Positions 7,435 through 14,146 of a stretch of 30,356 nucleotides of DNA are shown piece by piece. Source of the stretch: Candidatus Microgenomates bacterium (GTDB taxonomy: Bacteria > Patescibacteriota > Microgenomatia > UBA1406 > GWC2-37-13); contig WFWI01000077.1 of NCBI GenBank assembly GCA_015491205.1, forward strand, positions 1-30,356, in the 5' to 3' direction. Within the stretch, counting starts at the first letter, position 1, and every line of letters begins with the position of its first letter. The notes beneath the pieces were generated by a model. It ran no database searches. It was not told the DNA's origin and was given only the letters and a program-made list of their open reading frames with translations. Position numbers and translations under genes: made by a program.

Positions 7435-8132
7435 TCCCGTCTTTCAAGCTCTAAAACTGTTAAAAAAAGAAAAAGCAAAGTAAATGACAGGAAATATAAA
7501 AGCGATGGCAGACTGATAAGACCTTTAGTAAAAGGATCAAAATGAAAACTCGGGAATATGAAGTTTATGTAGGAAAGAATTGACTCTGGCACGACTGAGC
7601 CGGCAAAATCGCTTGAGAGAACAAGCAGGAAAAAGAGGCTCAAAGCTGACAAAAGAAATGCTAAAATCTGAGAATCAGTTTTTGATGAGATATAAAGGGA
7701 TAGAGAAAGAAAACTTGCTCCAAGAAGAACAACTCCAAAATACCCAACTGCCACTTCAGGCAGATAAACTTTTGCAAGGTAGAAAAGAGCAAGGGGCAAA
7801 GGCAAAGTCAGAAGAACACCAATAACAACTACAAGAAAAGCTGAGAAAAATTTTCCCAAAACTATTTGCCTTTCAAAAAGCGGCAAGGATAGCAAAACTT
7901 CCAAGGTGTTCCTTTTTCTCTCCTCAGCAAAGGCCCGCATCGCAATGGCTGGTATAAAAATCATAAAAATCCAGGGAATAATGGAAAAGAAGTTGACAAA
8001 AGAAAAGGAGCCAATAACAAAAATGTCCTTCATAAAGAGAAAAACAGAAAAGGCCGCAAAAAGGGCTGGCACAGCAAACCCAATAAGGGAAGAAAAGTAA
8101 GAGACAACCTCTTTTTTAAATAGGCTCTTCAT
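7431..8132 (-). CDS. ABC-2 type permease, GldF-like
   Basis: A 233-residue protein with about six membrane segments. After the second one comes AFAEERKRNTLEVLLSLP (about 67-84), the cytoplasmic coupling-helix region typical of ABC-2 permeases that meet the ATPase. It is the middle gene of an ATPase-permease-auxiliary operon and overlaps both neighbours by four bases (ATGA). It forms the membrane path of the exporter, probably as a dimer. Its arrangement with a downstream GldG-like gene supports the GldF assignment over a drug or polysaccharide exporter, although the substrate remains open. Confidence 0.88.
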   Translation of the reverse strand: MKSLFKKEVVSYFSSLIGFAVPALFAAFSVFLFMKDIFVIGSFSFVNFFSIIPWIFMIFIPAIAMRAFAEERKRNTLEVLLSLPLFERQIVLGKFFSAFLVVVIGVLLTLPLPLALFYLAKVYLPEVAVGYFGVVLLGASFLSLSLYISSKTDSQILAFLLSALSLFFLLVLSSDFAGSVVPESILSYINFIFPSFHFDPFTKGLISLPSLLYFLSFTLLFLFLTVLELERRE

Positions 8133-8809
8133 TGTAAAACTGCTTTTTTAAACAAACTTTCAACTGTGCCTTTTCTTTTGGGCTTTTGACCGTCATAAAC
8201 TATTTTCCCTCCATTTATGATTATAAGCCGCTCTGCTACTGCTTCAACCTCTGATAAAATATGGGTGGAAAAAATGATGATCCTATCCTTTGAAAGCCTT
8301 ACAATAAGCTCCCTTATTTTCTCTTGCTCTATTGGATCAAGTCCTGAGGTTGGCTCATCCAAAACAAGAGCCTTTGGGTTGCCAACAAGCGCAGCTGCCA
8401 AGCCAACGCGCTGTTTAAACCCTCGGGATAGATTCTCAATCTTCTCATCAAGCTTTTCCTCAAGCCCAACCTCCTTGGCAATTCTTTCAAACCCCTTTGC
8501 TTTTTTAACCTCACAGATAAACTTTAAATATTCTTTTACTTTAAGCTCAGGATAAAGTGGATTGTTTTCAGGAAGATATCCAACGCGCCTTGCGATATCC
8601 ACCCGATCCTCAAGAGGATCATAGCCAAAAACTTTGATTTTGCCTTTATCGGGCTTTAAAATACCCATAATAAGACGCATAGTTGTTGTCTTTCCCGCTC
8701 CATTTGGCCCTAAAAACCCCACAATCTCGCCTTTTTTTATCTTAAAGGAGACGTTATCTACAGCCCTTACCCTTCCAAAAGATTTTGAAACCCTTGAAAG
8801 CTCAATCAT
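8129..8809 (-). CDS. ABC transporter ATPase, GldA/CcmA-like
   Basis: A 226-residue ATP-binding subunit. Walker A is GPNGAGKTT (34-42), the signature is LSRGFKQR (127-134), Walker B is ALVLDEP (147-153), and the switch His is H183 in STHIL. The Q-loop position reads YLPEN (79-82 region), with Glu where Gln is common; this variant is frequent in ABC-2 exporters. It is slightly shorter than many GldA proteins, lacking most of their C-terminal extension. It is the first gene of the exporter operon. A TATAGT box 14 bases before the ATG may be the -10. The spacer upstream carries a repeat and the 3' end of tRNA-Lys, so read-through from the tRNA gene is possible. Confidence 0.93.
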   Translation of the reverse strand: MIELSRVSKSFGRVRAVDNVSFKIKKGEIVGFLGPNGAGKTTTMRLIMGILKPDKGKIKVFGYDPLEDRVDIARRVGYLPENNPLYPELKVKEYLKFICEVKKAKGFERIAKEVGLEEKLDEKIENLSRGFKQRVGLAAALVGNPKALVLDEPTSGLDPIEQEKIRELIVRLSKDRIIIFSTHILSEVEAVAERLIIINGGKIVYDGQKPKRKGTVESLFKKAVLQ

Positions 8810-8823
8810 AAATAAGAAATAAA

Positions 8824-8868
8824 ACTATAAACCTTTCAAACCTTCTCACTTTCTAACCTTCAAACCTT
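8824..8868. repeat. CTAACCTTCAAACCTT-type spacer repeat
   Basis: The 60-base spacer between the ABC ATPase gene and tRNA-Lys consists mostly of ACCTTTCAAACCTT-like units, ending with CTAACCTTCAAACCTT (8853-8868). The word matches those at 2258-2273 and 9189-9204 with one base changed. Confidence 0.5.
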
Positions 8869-8873
8869 TTTTG

Positions 8874-8946
8874 TGATCCGCCGGGGACTCGAACCCCGAA
8901 CCACCCGGTTAAGAGCCGGGTGCTCTACCAGTTGAGCTAGCGGACC
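8874..8946 (-). tRNA. tRNA-Lys (anticodon CTT)
   Basis: A complete 73-base cloverleaf reads on the minus strand. The acceptor stem GGTCCGC pairs with GCGGATC (one G-T pair). The D-arm stem is GCTC/GAGC with a GG in the loop. The anticodon stem CCCGG/CCGGG encloses CTCTTAA, giving anticodon CTT for the Lys codon AAG. The T-arm CGGGG-TTCGAGT-CCCCG is perfect. The discriminator base is A. The 3' CCA is not encoded, so a CCA-adding enzyme is needed. The neighbouring sequence on both sides is repeat-rich. Confidence 0.95.
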
Positions 8947-8982
8947 AAACAAAACTGCACTGCCAAAAGAAACTCAAGTAGA

Positions 8983-8988
8983 ATTATA
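8983..8988 (-). promoter_or_regulatory. Probable -10 box of tRNA-Lys
   Basis: TATAAT on the minus strand ends 36 bases before the mature tRNA 5' end, which would give a precursor with a leader of about 30 bases for RNase P to remove. No clear -35 box is seen. Confidence 0.4.
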
Positions 8989-9000
8989 TCAAAAAAGGGG

Positions 9001-9302
9001 AAAGGGAAAAGCGTAAAAGGAAAAGCTGGTAAAATGACTAATTCCTAATTGACCTAATGACTAAAAAGCTAAAAAGGAAAAGCGAAAAGCTAAAAACTAA
9101 AAAAAAAATCCCAAGTTTCAAATATCAAATCAAATCTAAAGGACAAATATCAAGTTTCAAAATCTAAATAAACTATCCTTCCCAACTTCTAACCTTCCAA
9201 CCTTTAACTTTTATCATTTTAAATTTCCCTTCCTTTCTGACTATTGGTAGTTGGAATTTTAAAGTTTTTCGCTTTTACTTTTTCGCTCTTCGCTTTTCGC
9301 TT
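9001..9302. repeat. Composite inverted repeat between tRNA-Lys and sodA
   Basis: This gene-free spacer has a nested layout. The left arm (9001-9100) holds AAAAGCGAAAAGCTAAAA-type words. The core (9115-9240) matches the repeat block beside gltX, including TCAAATCAAATC, CTAAATAAA and CTAACCTTCCAACCTT (9189-9204). The right arm (9268-9302) holds CGCTTTTACTTTTTCGCTCTTCGC-like words, the reverse complement of the left arm, and abuts the superoxide dismutase stop codon. No coding frame is credible here. Confidence 0.6.
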
Positions 9303-9882
9303 ATAAAACCTTCAACACATTCCACCAGTTCTTTACATACTCAGCCCTTCTGTTTTGATACTTTAAATAATAAGCGTGTTCCCAAACATCAAGGCCAATT
9401 ATAGGCTCATATCCTTTAAGATAAGGCGAATCTTGGTTGGGAAGGGAGAAAACTTCCAGCTTTCCTTCAGGGCTTTTTGCCAGCCAGGCCCACCCGCTTC
9501 CAAAATGCGAAATTGCTGTTTTTTCAAAAATCTCTTTGAACTTCTCAATTGAACCAAACTGCTCTTCTATCTGCCTTTTTAAAGCCTCATCAACCTGCTT
9601 TTTAGGGCCCATTATTTTCCAGAAAAGTGAGTGGTTTACATGCCCACCTCCATGATTGCGGATAAGCGTTTTATCCTCCTCTGATATAGGAAGGCTTGAT
9701 AAATTGCGCAATAAGTCCTCAACAGGCCTTTCTGCTATCTCAGGGTTTCTTTCTAAAACCTCGTTTAACTTGTTGATATAAGCCTGATGATGCTTTGTAT
9801 GATGAATCTCCATCGTTTGCCTGTCAATATAAGGCTCTAAAGCATCATACGGATAATCTAATTGCGGCAAAGTGTATTTCAT
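9301..9882 (-). CDS. sodA: Superoxide dismutase, Mn-type
   Basis: A 193-residue enzyme converting superoxide to oxygen and hydrogen peroxide in the cytoplasm. The metal ligands are His27 (in EIHHTKHH), His81 (GGGHVNHSLFW), Asp165 and His169 (GLDVWEHAYYLKYQN). Gly79-Gly80 before His81, together with Gln150 in NQDSP, is the manganese-enzyme pattern rather than the iron pattern, though a cambialistic enzyme cannot be excluded. No signal peptide is present. It has its own strong promoter (TTGACT-17-TATAGT) and a leader of about 35 bases, so it is one of the few single genes here that is not leaderless. Its presence implies exposure to oxygen. Confidence 0.96.
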   Translation of the reverse strand: MKYTLPQLDYPYDALEPYIDRQTMEIHHTKHHQAYINKLNEVLERNPEIAERPVEDLLRNLSSLPISEEDKTLIRNHGGGHVNHSLFWKIMGPKKQVDEALKRQIEEQFGSIEKFKEIFEKTAISHFGSGWAWLAKSPEGKLEVFSLPNQDSPYLKGYEPIIGLDVWEHAYYLKYQNRRAEYVKNWWNVLKVL

Positions 9883-9918
9883 AGCTAAACTTTTACAAAA
9901 CTTGTAATAGTTAATTTA

Positions 9919-9947
9919 ACTATACTACTCTCTTCACAAAAAGTCAA
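9919..9947 (-). promoter_or_regulatory. Promoter of sodA
   Basis: The -35 box TTGACT (9942-9947) and -10 box TATAGT (9919-9924) are separated by exactly 17 bases on the minus strand, about 37 bases before the start codon. Confidence 0.75.
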
Positions 9948-10010
9948 CTCGTAGCCATATTTAAATTCAAGCAAATTCATTCTATCCTATTAGCACAAAC
10001 CAAAAAACTT

Positions 10011-10048
10011 AATTGACTATTTTTTCCGATCGAAAATAATAGTCAATT
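10011..10048 (-). terminator. 38-bp palindrome, probable comM terminator
   Basis: AATTGACTATT and AATAGTCAATT form the outer arms of a near-perfect palindrome centred on CGATCG, with two mismatch positions. It starts 35 bases downstream of the comM stop. On the minus strand it is followed by AAGTTTTTTGG, as an intrinsic terminator would be; on the plus strand by TTTTAAATTATTT. Because it lies only about 65 bases upstream of the sodA promoter, an operator role is an alternative. Confidence 0.5.
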
Positions 10049-10083
10049 TTAAATTATTTATACTGTCACAATAGGAAGAAACA

Positions 10084-11607
10084 CTAAGCCTCCTGTCTTG
10101 GACGATACTGCAAGGCTTCGGCAATAAATTCGGGCAAAATCTTCTCCTCTCCCTGAAGATCTGCAATTGTCTGGGCTATCTTTATGATTTTAAAGTAAGA
10201 ACGGGCAGAAAGGGAAAGCCTGTCCACAGCCTGTTTTAAAAGCTCCTTTGCCTGAGGCTCCAAATTGCAAAACTTTTTAATCTCCCTTGGCGTAAGCTGG
10301 CTGTTATACAAAACCTTTCCATAACGCTCCCTTTGCCTTTTTAAAGCCATCTCCACCCTTTCCCTGACTTTGGAACTTTCCTCTTCCTCTCCCTCTCCTA
10401 CCAGCTTTTCTGTATCAACATCAGGCACTTCAACGTGAAGGTCTATCCTGTCCATTATTGGGCCTGAGATTCTCTGGCGGTATTTTAAAATCATCCTGGG
10501 TGTGCAGCGACAAGGTTTTTTTGGATGACCAAAAAATCCACAAGGACAAGGATTAGAAGCAGCCAAAAGTATAAATCGAGCAGGAAAGGTGGCAAACCCA
10601 GCAGCACGCGAGACAGTAATCTCTCCATCCTCCAAAGGCTGGCGCAGGGCCTCCATCACAGAGCGAGGGAACTCTGGAAACTCATCCAAAAACAAAACTC
10701 CCCTGTGGGCCAGCGTTACCTCTCCTGGCTTTGGCCTTGAACCTCCACCAATAAGCCCGATACGAGAGGTTGTATGATGGGGAGAACGAAAGGGCCGGGT
10801 CTTAACAAGCCCTTCCTTGGGTAAAAGACCTACAACAGAATAAATCCTTGAAACCTCCAAAACCTCCTCCTGAGTCATTTTCGGCAGAATAGAAACAAAA
10901 GCGCGAGCCAAAAGGGTTTTTCCTGTGCCTGGCGGGCCGTAAAGATGCACATTGTGAAACCCAGCTGCTGCTATCTCCAAAGCCCTTTTTGCTTTATGCT
11001 GGCCTTTTATATCTTTAAAATCAACCTCTGCTCCTTCAAAATTTAATGCAAGATCCAAAGGCTCAGCTTTTTCAAGAGAAGAAATTTCATTAAGGTGCAA
11101 AACCAAGCTCTTTAAATCCTCAACTGGATAAACTTCAATTTCCTTGTAAAAACTTGCCTCTCTAGCATTTTCCTTTGGCAGAAAAATCCTTTTAAACCCC
11201 TCTTTGACCGCAAGCTCTGTTAAAGGTAAAACTCCATTTACTTTCTTTAATCTTCCATCCAAAGAAAGCTCTCCAATAAAAAAACTATCCTGCAAAAGGG
11301 ATCTTTCAACCGCACCTGAGGCCGCTAGAATACCAATACTTAAAGGAAGATCCAAGAAAGTCCCCTCCTTTGGAAGATCAGCTGGAGCCAAGTTTACTGT
11401 AATACGCGTCTCCGGCATGGAAAAACCAGAGTTTTTTATGCCTGCCCTTATTCTTTCCTTTGCTTCGTCAATTGCCTTGCTTGGAAGACCAACTAACGAA
11501 AATGTAGGCAAGCCATGGGAAGAAACATCAACTTCAACTTCTACAAGCTCTCCCCCAATCCCAAGGATTGTCCCAGAAAAAACTTTTGACAACATAACCT
11601 CTTTCAT
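10084..11607 (-). CDS. comM: ComM/YifB family Mg-chelatase-like AAA+ ATPase
   Basis: A 507-residue hexameric helicase-type ATPase; ComM promotes branch migration when transformed single-stranded DNA joins the chromosome. The N-terminal Lon-protease-like fold covers about 1-180 without the protease purpose. The AAA+ module has Walker A YGPPGTGKT (223-231) and Walker B VLFLDEFPE (304-312). A zinc-binding insert CPC-x9-CRC (354-368) follows. The C-terminal helical domain reaches 507. The ATG at 11607 is used; another at 11595 with GAGG immediately upstream is possible and would drop four residues. A -10-like TATACT ends 10 bases before the ATG. With dprA elsewhere in the window it suggests natural competence. 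Confidence 0.95.
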   Translation of the reverse strand: MKEVMLSKVFSGTILGIGGELVEVEVDVSSHGLPTFSLVGLPSKAIDEAKERIRAGIKNSGFSMPETRITVNLAPADLPKEGTFLDLPLSIGILAASGAVERSLLQDSFFIGELSLDGRLKKVNGVLPLTELAVKEGFKRIFLPKENAREASFYKEIEVYPVEDLKSLVLHLNEISSLEKAEPLDLALNFEGAEVDFKDIKGQHKAKRALEIAAAGFHNVHLYGPPGTGKTLLARAFVSILPKMTQEEVLEVSRIYSVVGLLPKEGLVKTRPFRSPHHTTSRIGLIGGGSRPKPGEVTLAHRGVLFLDEFPEFPRSVMEALRQPLEDGEITVSRAAGFATFPARFILLAASNPCPCGFFGHPKKPCRCTPRMILKYRQRISGPIMDRIDLHVEVPDVDTEKLVGEGEEEESSKVRERVEMALKRQRERYGKVLYNSQLTPREIKKFCNLEPQAKELLKQAVDRLSLSARSYFKIIKIAQTIADLQGEEKILPEFIAEALQYRPRQEA

Positions 11608-11617
11608 TTTTCAAACA

Positions 11618-11630
11618 AGTATATTATGAT
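11618..11630. promoter_or_regulatory. Overlapping divergent -10 boxes, comM and surface protein
   Basis: On the minus strand TATACT (11618-11623) ends 10 bases before the comM ATG. On the plus strand TATGAT (11625-11630), or TATTAT (11622-11627), ends 8 to 11 bases before the ATG at 11639. The whole space between the two start codons is only 31 bases, so both mRNAs must have very short leaders or none. Confidence 0.45.
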
Positions 11631-11638
11631 TTTATTGT

Positions 11639-12241
11639 ATGATAAAGTTGCTTTTACTTTCAATATTTTTTTACGTTCTTGTTCTACCCAGACCTGTTTA
11701 TGCTCTTACTTTTGGACTCATTGGACCAACTGAGCAGCTTGTCAGAGGACAAGAAGTGACATTTACAATTACAGTTGATACAAAAGGAGAAAGTCTATCT
11801 ACTGCTAGAATAGGTCTTCAATACGAAACACAATATTTAGAATTTCTAAACGCAATTCCAGGAGACACATTTACCTCAATATCAGTAGAAGAAATTGAGC
11901 CTGGAAAGCTTGTTCTTACTGGAACATCCACTACTCCCTTCAACGGAGAAGGAGTCTTTTCTTACGTAAAGTTTAAGCTAATTGCAGATAGTCCAGGCAC
12001 AAGCCAATTATGTTCTCTGTTTAACCCAGACAGTGTCGAGACCTCTCCTACCCCCACAACAACCCCTACTCCTACCACTCCTCCACCACAGGCCCAGACT
12101 ACCTCTATCCCTACTCCAACTGCACTTCTTAAAAGCGGCAGCACATCGCTTCAAGAAAAAGCTTTTACAATAGGAGTTGTTCTTTTAACACTCCCTTTGG
12201 CAGGCTTAGTTTTATCAAGATTTAAAAGAATCCCTTTTTAG
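11639..12241 (+). CDS. Membrane-anchored cohesin-domain-like surface protein
   Basis: A 200-residue exported protein. Residues 1-22 are a signal peptide ending VYA. About 24-125 form one beta-sandwich with the cohesin-like pattern: VTFTITVDT near the start, LQYETQYLEFL in the middle, and a GEGVFSYVKFKLIA strand at the end. A Pro/Thr-rich linker (about 133-160, with PTPTTTPTPTTPPP) follows. A C-terminal membrane segment (about 174-193) with a basic tail anchors it. No LPXTG sorting motif is seen. Cohesin-type domains bind dockerin partners or act as adhesion modules; no dockerin is visible here, so a scaffold or adhesin role is only inference. The 3' end overlaps the convergent gene by 27 bases. 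Confidence 0.75.
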   Translation: MIKLLLLSIFFYVLVLPRPVYALTFGLIGPTEQLVRGQEVTFTITVDTKGESLSTARIGLQYETQYLEFLNAIPGDTFTSISVEEIEPGKLVLTGTSTTPFNGEGVFSYVKFKLIADSPGTSQLCSLFNPDSVETSPTPTTTPTPTTPPPQAQTTSIPTPTALLKSGSTSLQEKAFTIGVVLLTLPLAGLVLSRFKRIPF

Positions 12242-14065
12242 ATAGAAAAATATACTACCCGCAATACTAACAAGCATAATGAATAAAAGTCCTATTATTC
12301 CCCACAAGAATCTTTTTGCTTGCTCACCTTCTGAAGAGATATCCTTATAATAAACTGGAGAAGGAGTTAGCTTAGCCTTCTCAACCTTTCTATTTTCATC
12401 TGCTTTCAAATACTGAGCCTTAATTTTTTCCCTTTCTTCTGTAGGAAAAGTTATAGGCTTGCCAGCTTTTTGATTTTTTACAAGATCAAGGCTTTCCTTT
12501 TCCAAATAATCTTTGTTTAAAGAAACAAATTGAGAGGTAGTATAAGCGTACACTTTGTTTTCGCTCTCTATTTGTAAATAATAAGGAAAACGAGGTAGGT
12601 ATTCCGGAAGAATTCTTATGAAACCATTCCCATCAGCCTGAGCTTCAAGCAGAACATTTCCTGTAGAATAAGAAATTATCTTTACCTTAGCATAAGGCAA
12701 CACCTTCTTTTTGTCATCATAAACATAGCCTTCAATATAAGACAATATGGGTTCAAATTTAACCTTAGTTCTGTAAAGATTGGTAGATGCTTTTGCTTTT
12801 ATTTTATAAGTTAATACTTCCTTTATCCTACCAACAATTTTTCTAAACCAACCATCTTTAGAAAGAGCTAGATTCACCTTTTCAACCTCCAACACAAGAC
12901 TCCTGTCTTGTGGAACCTCTTTTAAAGACAACTCAACCCTCCACCTCCCGTTCTTATCAGATTGAGCCCTGGCCACAACCCTTCCTGATCCTTCCTCACG
13001 TAAAATTCCGATGCTAAAAGGATGAGAAAACCTAGCAGTAAATCCTACCTTACCTGATGGTAAGATTAAATGACCGTAATCAAAAATAACAACCTCACCC
13101 TCATAAGGAGTACCCAAAGGATTTAAAGGAATATCACATTGTATTAGTTTTCCTCTTTCCTCAATTATATATTTGTCATTATAAAGCTCTGCTCCAACTT
13201 CAGGATCACAACTGTATGCCTTAGAAAACCCAGGATTTATATCAGAAATATCTACAGGAAAAGAATAACCTGTCTTCTCAACTTCAAGCTTATATCTTCC
13301 TTCCGGCACCATAAAGGTAAATACACCATCTGGACCAGTTAATTTCTCAGGTTTAAATCCAGGCCTTGCTGGCAATAGATTTTCACTCTCATCTAAAATT
13401 CTAACGCGCACATCTGGCAAAGGCTCAAGACTTTTCGCATCAAACACTCTACCAGCAGGATCCCAATAAATCGAAATACACTCTGAAGGATCTTGGGTAA
13501 AAACAAGTTCTCCAAACTGTACTGTTTTTTCTCTTGGAATCCCGTCTCCAGACAATGGAATTATCCCAAAAAACCGGTGGTCCTCTGGATTTGCCGTTGC
13601 ACTCCTTACTATCATTTCAACCTTATCTCCATCTGCTCTTACAGGGTTTTCTAGAATCTCAAACTCATAAACCTCTCCTCCTACAGTTGGGTTAGCTTCA
13701 GCATCAAATCCAAGCCTTGTAAGCTCTCTATTCAACCTTGTATCGCCTGTTCTTGCTGTACACATATAATTGTTTCCAGTTGAAACACATCCAACTATGT
13801 AAATATCCACATTTGAAGGAAATCCTGTACCAGAAATTTTTAAAGTATGATCTTTCTTTTGAGGGTTAGGATACTTTGCAGGATCAAGCGATTTACACTC
13901 ATAATTGGAAGAACAAGTGGGAAAATACGTTTCTTCTATCTTAAGACATCTAGTCTCATATCCTACAACTTCGCTTTGAGCCTGGACAAGACTAGGAAAA
14001 CTTAGTACAAAAGCTGTTGACAAAAAAAGTATGGCTGTTTTAAAAAAACTGATCAACCCTATCAT
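12215..14065 (-). CDS. Large exported protein with carboxypeptidase-regulatory-like domains
   Basis: A 616-residue surface protein. Residues 1-29 are a signal peptide ending VQAQ. A Cys-containing N-terminal region follows (Cys pairs around 40-58 and 93-102). At least two beta-sandwich domains of the carboxypeptidase regulatory type are seen. One lies about 205-275 (GRVFDAKSLEPLPDVRVRIL, then GPDGVFTFMVPEGRYKLEVEK). The other lies about 450-515 (IEGYVYDDKKKVLPYAKVKI, then DGNGFIRILPE). A third sandwich-like stretch lies about 320-400. A charged linker leads to one C-terminal membrane segment (about 588-610). It is divergent from the VirB6-like gene, with back-to-back promoters, and the same domain occurs on the PrgI protein, so a role on the outside of the transfer apparatus is plausible (inference). 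Confidence 0.75.
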   Translation of the reverse strand: MIGLISFFKTAILFLSTAFVLSFPSLVQAQSEVVGYETRCLKIEETYFPTCSSNYECKSLDPAKYPNPQKKDHTLKISGTGFPSNVDIYIVGCVSTGNNYMCTARTGDTRLNRELTRLGFDAEANPTVGGEVYEFEILENPVRADGDKVEMIVRSATANPEDHRFFGIIPLSGDGIPREKTVQFGELVFTQDPSECISIYWDPAGRVFDAKSLEPLPDVRVRILDESENLLPARPGFKPEKLTGPDGVFTFMVPEGRYKLEVEKTGYSFPVDISDINPGFSKAYSCDPEVGAELYNDKYIIEERGKLIQCDIPLNPLGTPYEGEVVIFDYGHLILPSGKVGFTARFSHPFSIGILREEGSGRVVARAQSDKNGRWRVELSLKEVPQDRSLVLEVEKVNLALSKDGWFRKIVGRIKEVLTYKIKAKASTNLYRTKVKFEPILSYIEGYVYDDKKKVLPYAKVKIISYSTGNVLLEAQADGNGFIRILPEYLPRFPYYLQIESENKVYAYTTSQFVSLNKDYLEKESLDLVKNQKAGKPITFPTEEREKIKAQYLKADENRKVEKAKLTPSPVYYKDISSEGEQAKRFLWGIIGLLFIMLVSIAGSIFFYLKRDSFKS

Positions 14066-14076
14066 TTTATAATTTA

Positions 14077-14105
14077 ATAATAAGCTTCCGTTTTCTTTCT
14101 GTCAA
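14077..14105 (-). promoter_or_regulatory. Consensus promoter of the 616-aa surface protein gene
   Basis: TTGACA (14100-14105) and TATTAT (14077-14082) are spaced 17 bases apart on the minus strand. The -10 ends 11 bases before the ATG, giving a leader of only about 4 bases. Confidence 0.8.
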
Positions 14106-14111
14106 CTCATA

Positions 14112-14140
14112 TTGAAAGATAAACCTTTTTTTCTTATCAT
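14112..14140 (+). promoter_or_regulatory. Promoter of the VirB6-like operon
   Basis: TTGAAA (14112-14117) and TATCAT (14135-14140) are spaced 17 bases apart. The -10 ends 6 bases before the ATG at 14147, so transcription should start at the start codon. The -35 box lies 6 bases from the -35 of the divergent promoter. Confidence 0.75.
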
Positions 14141-14146
14141 AAAAAA

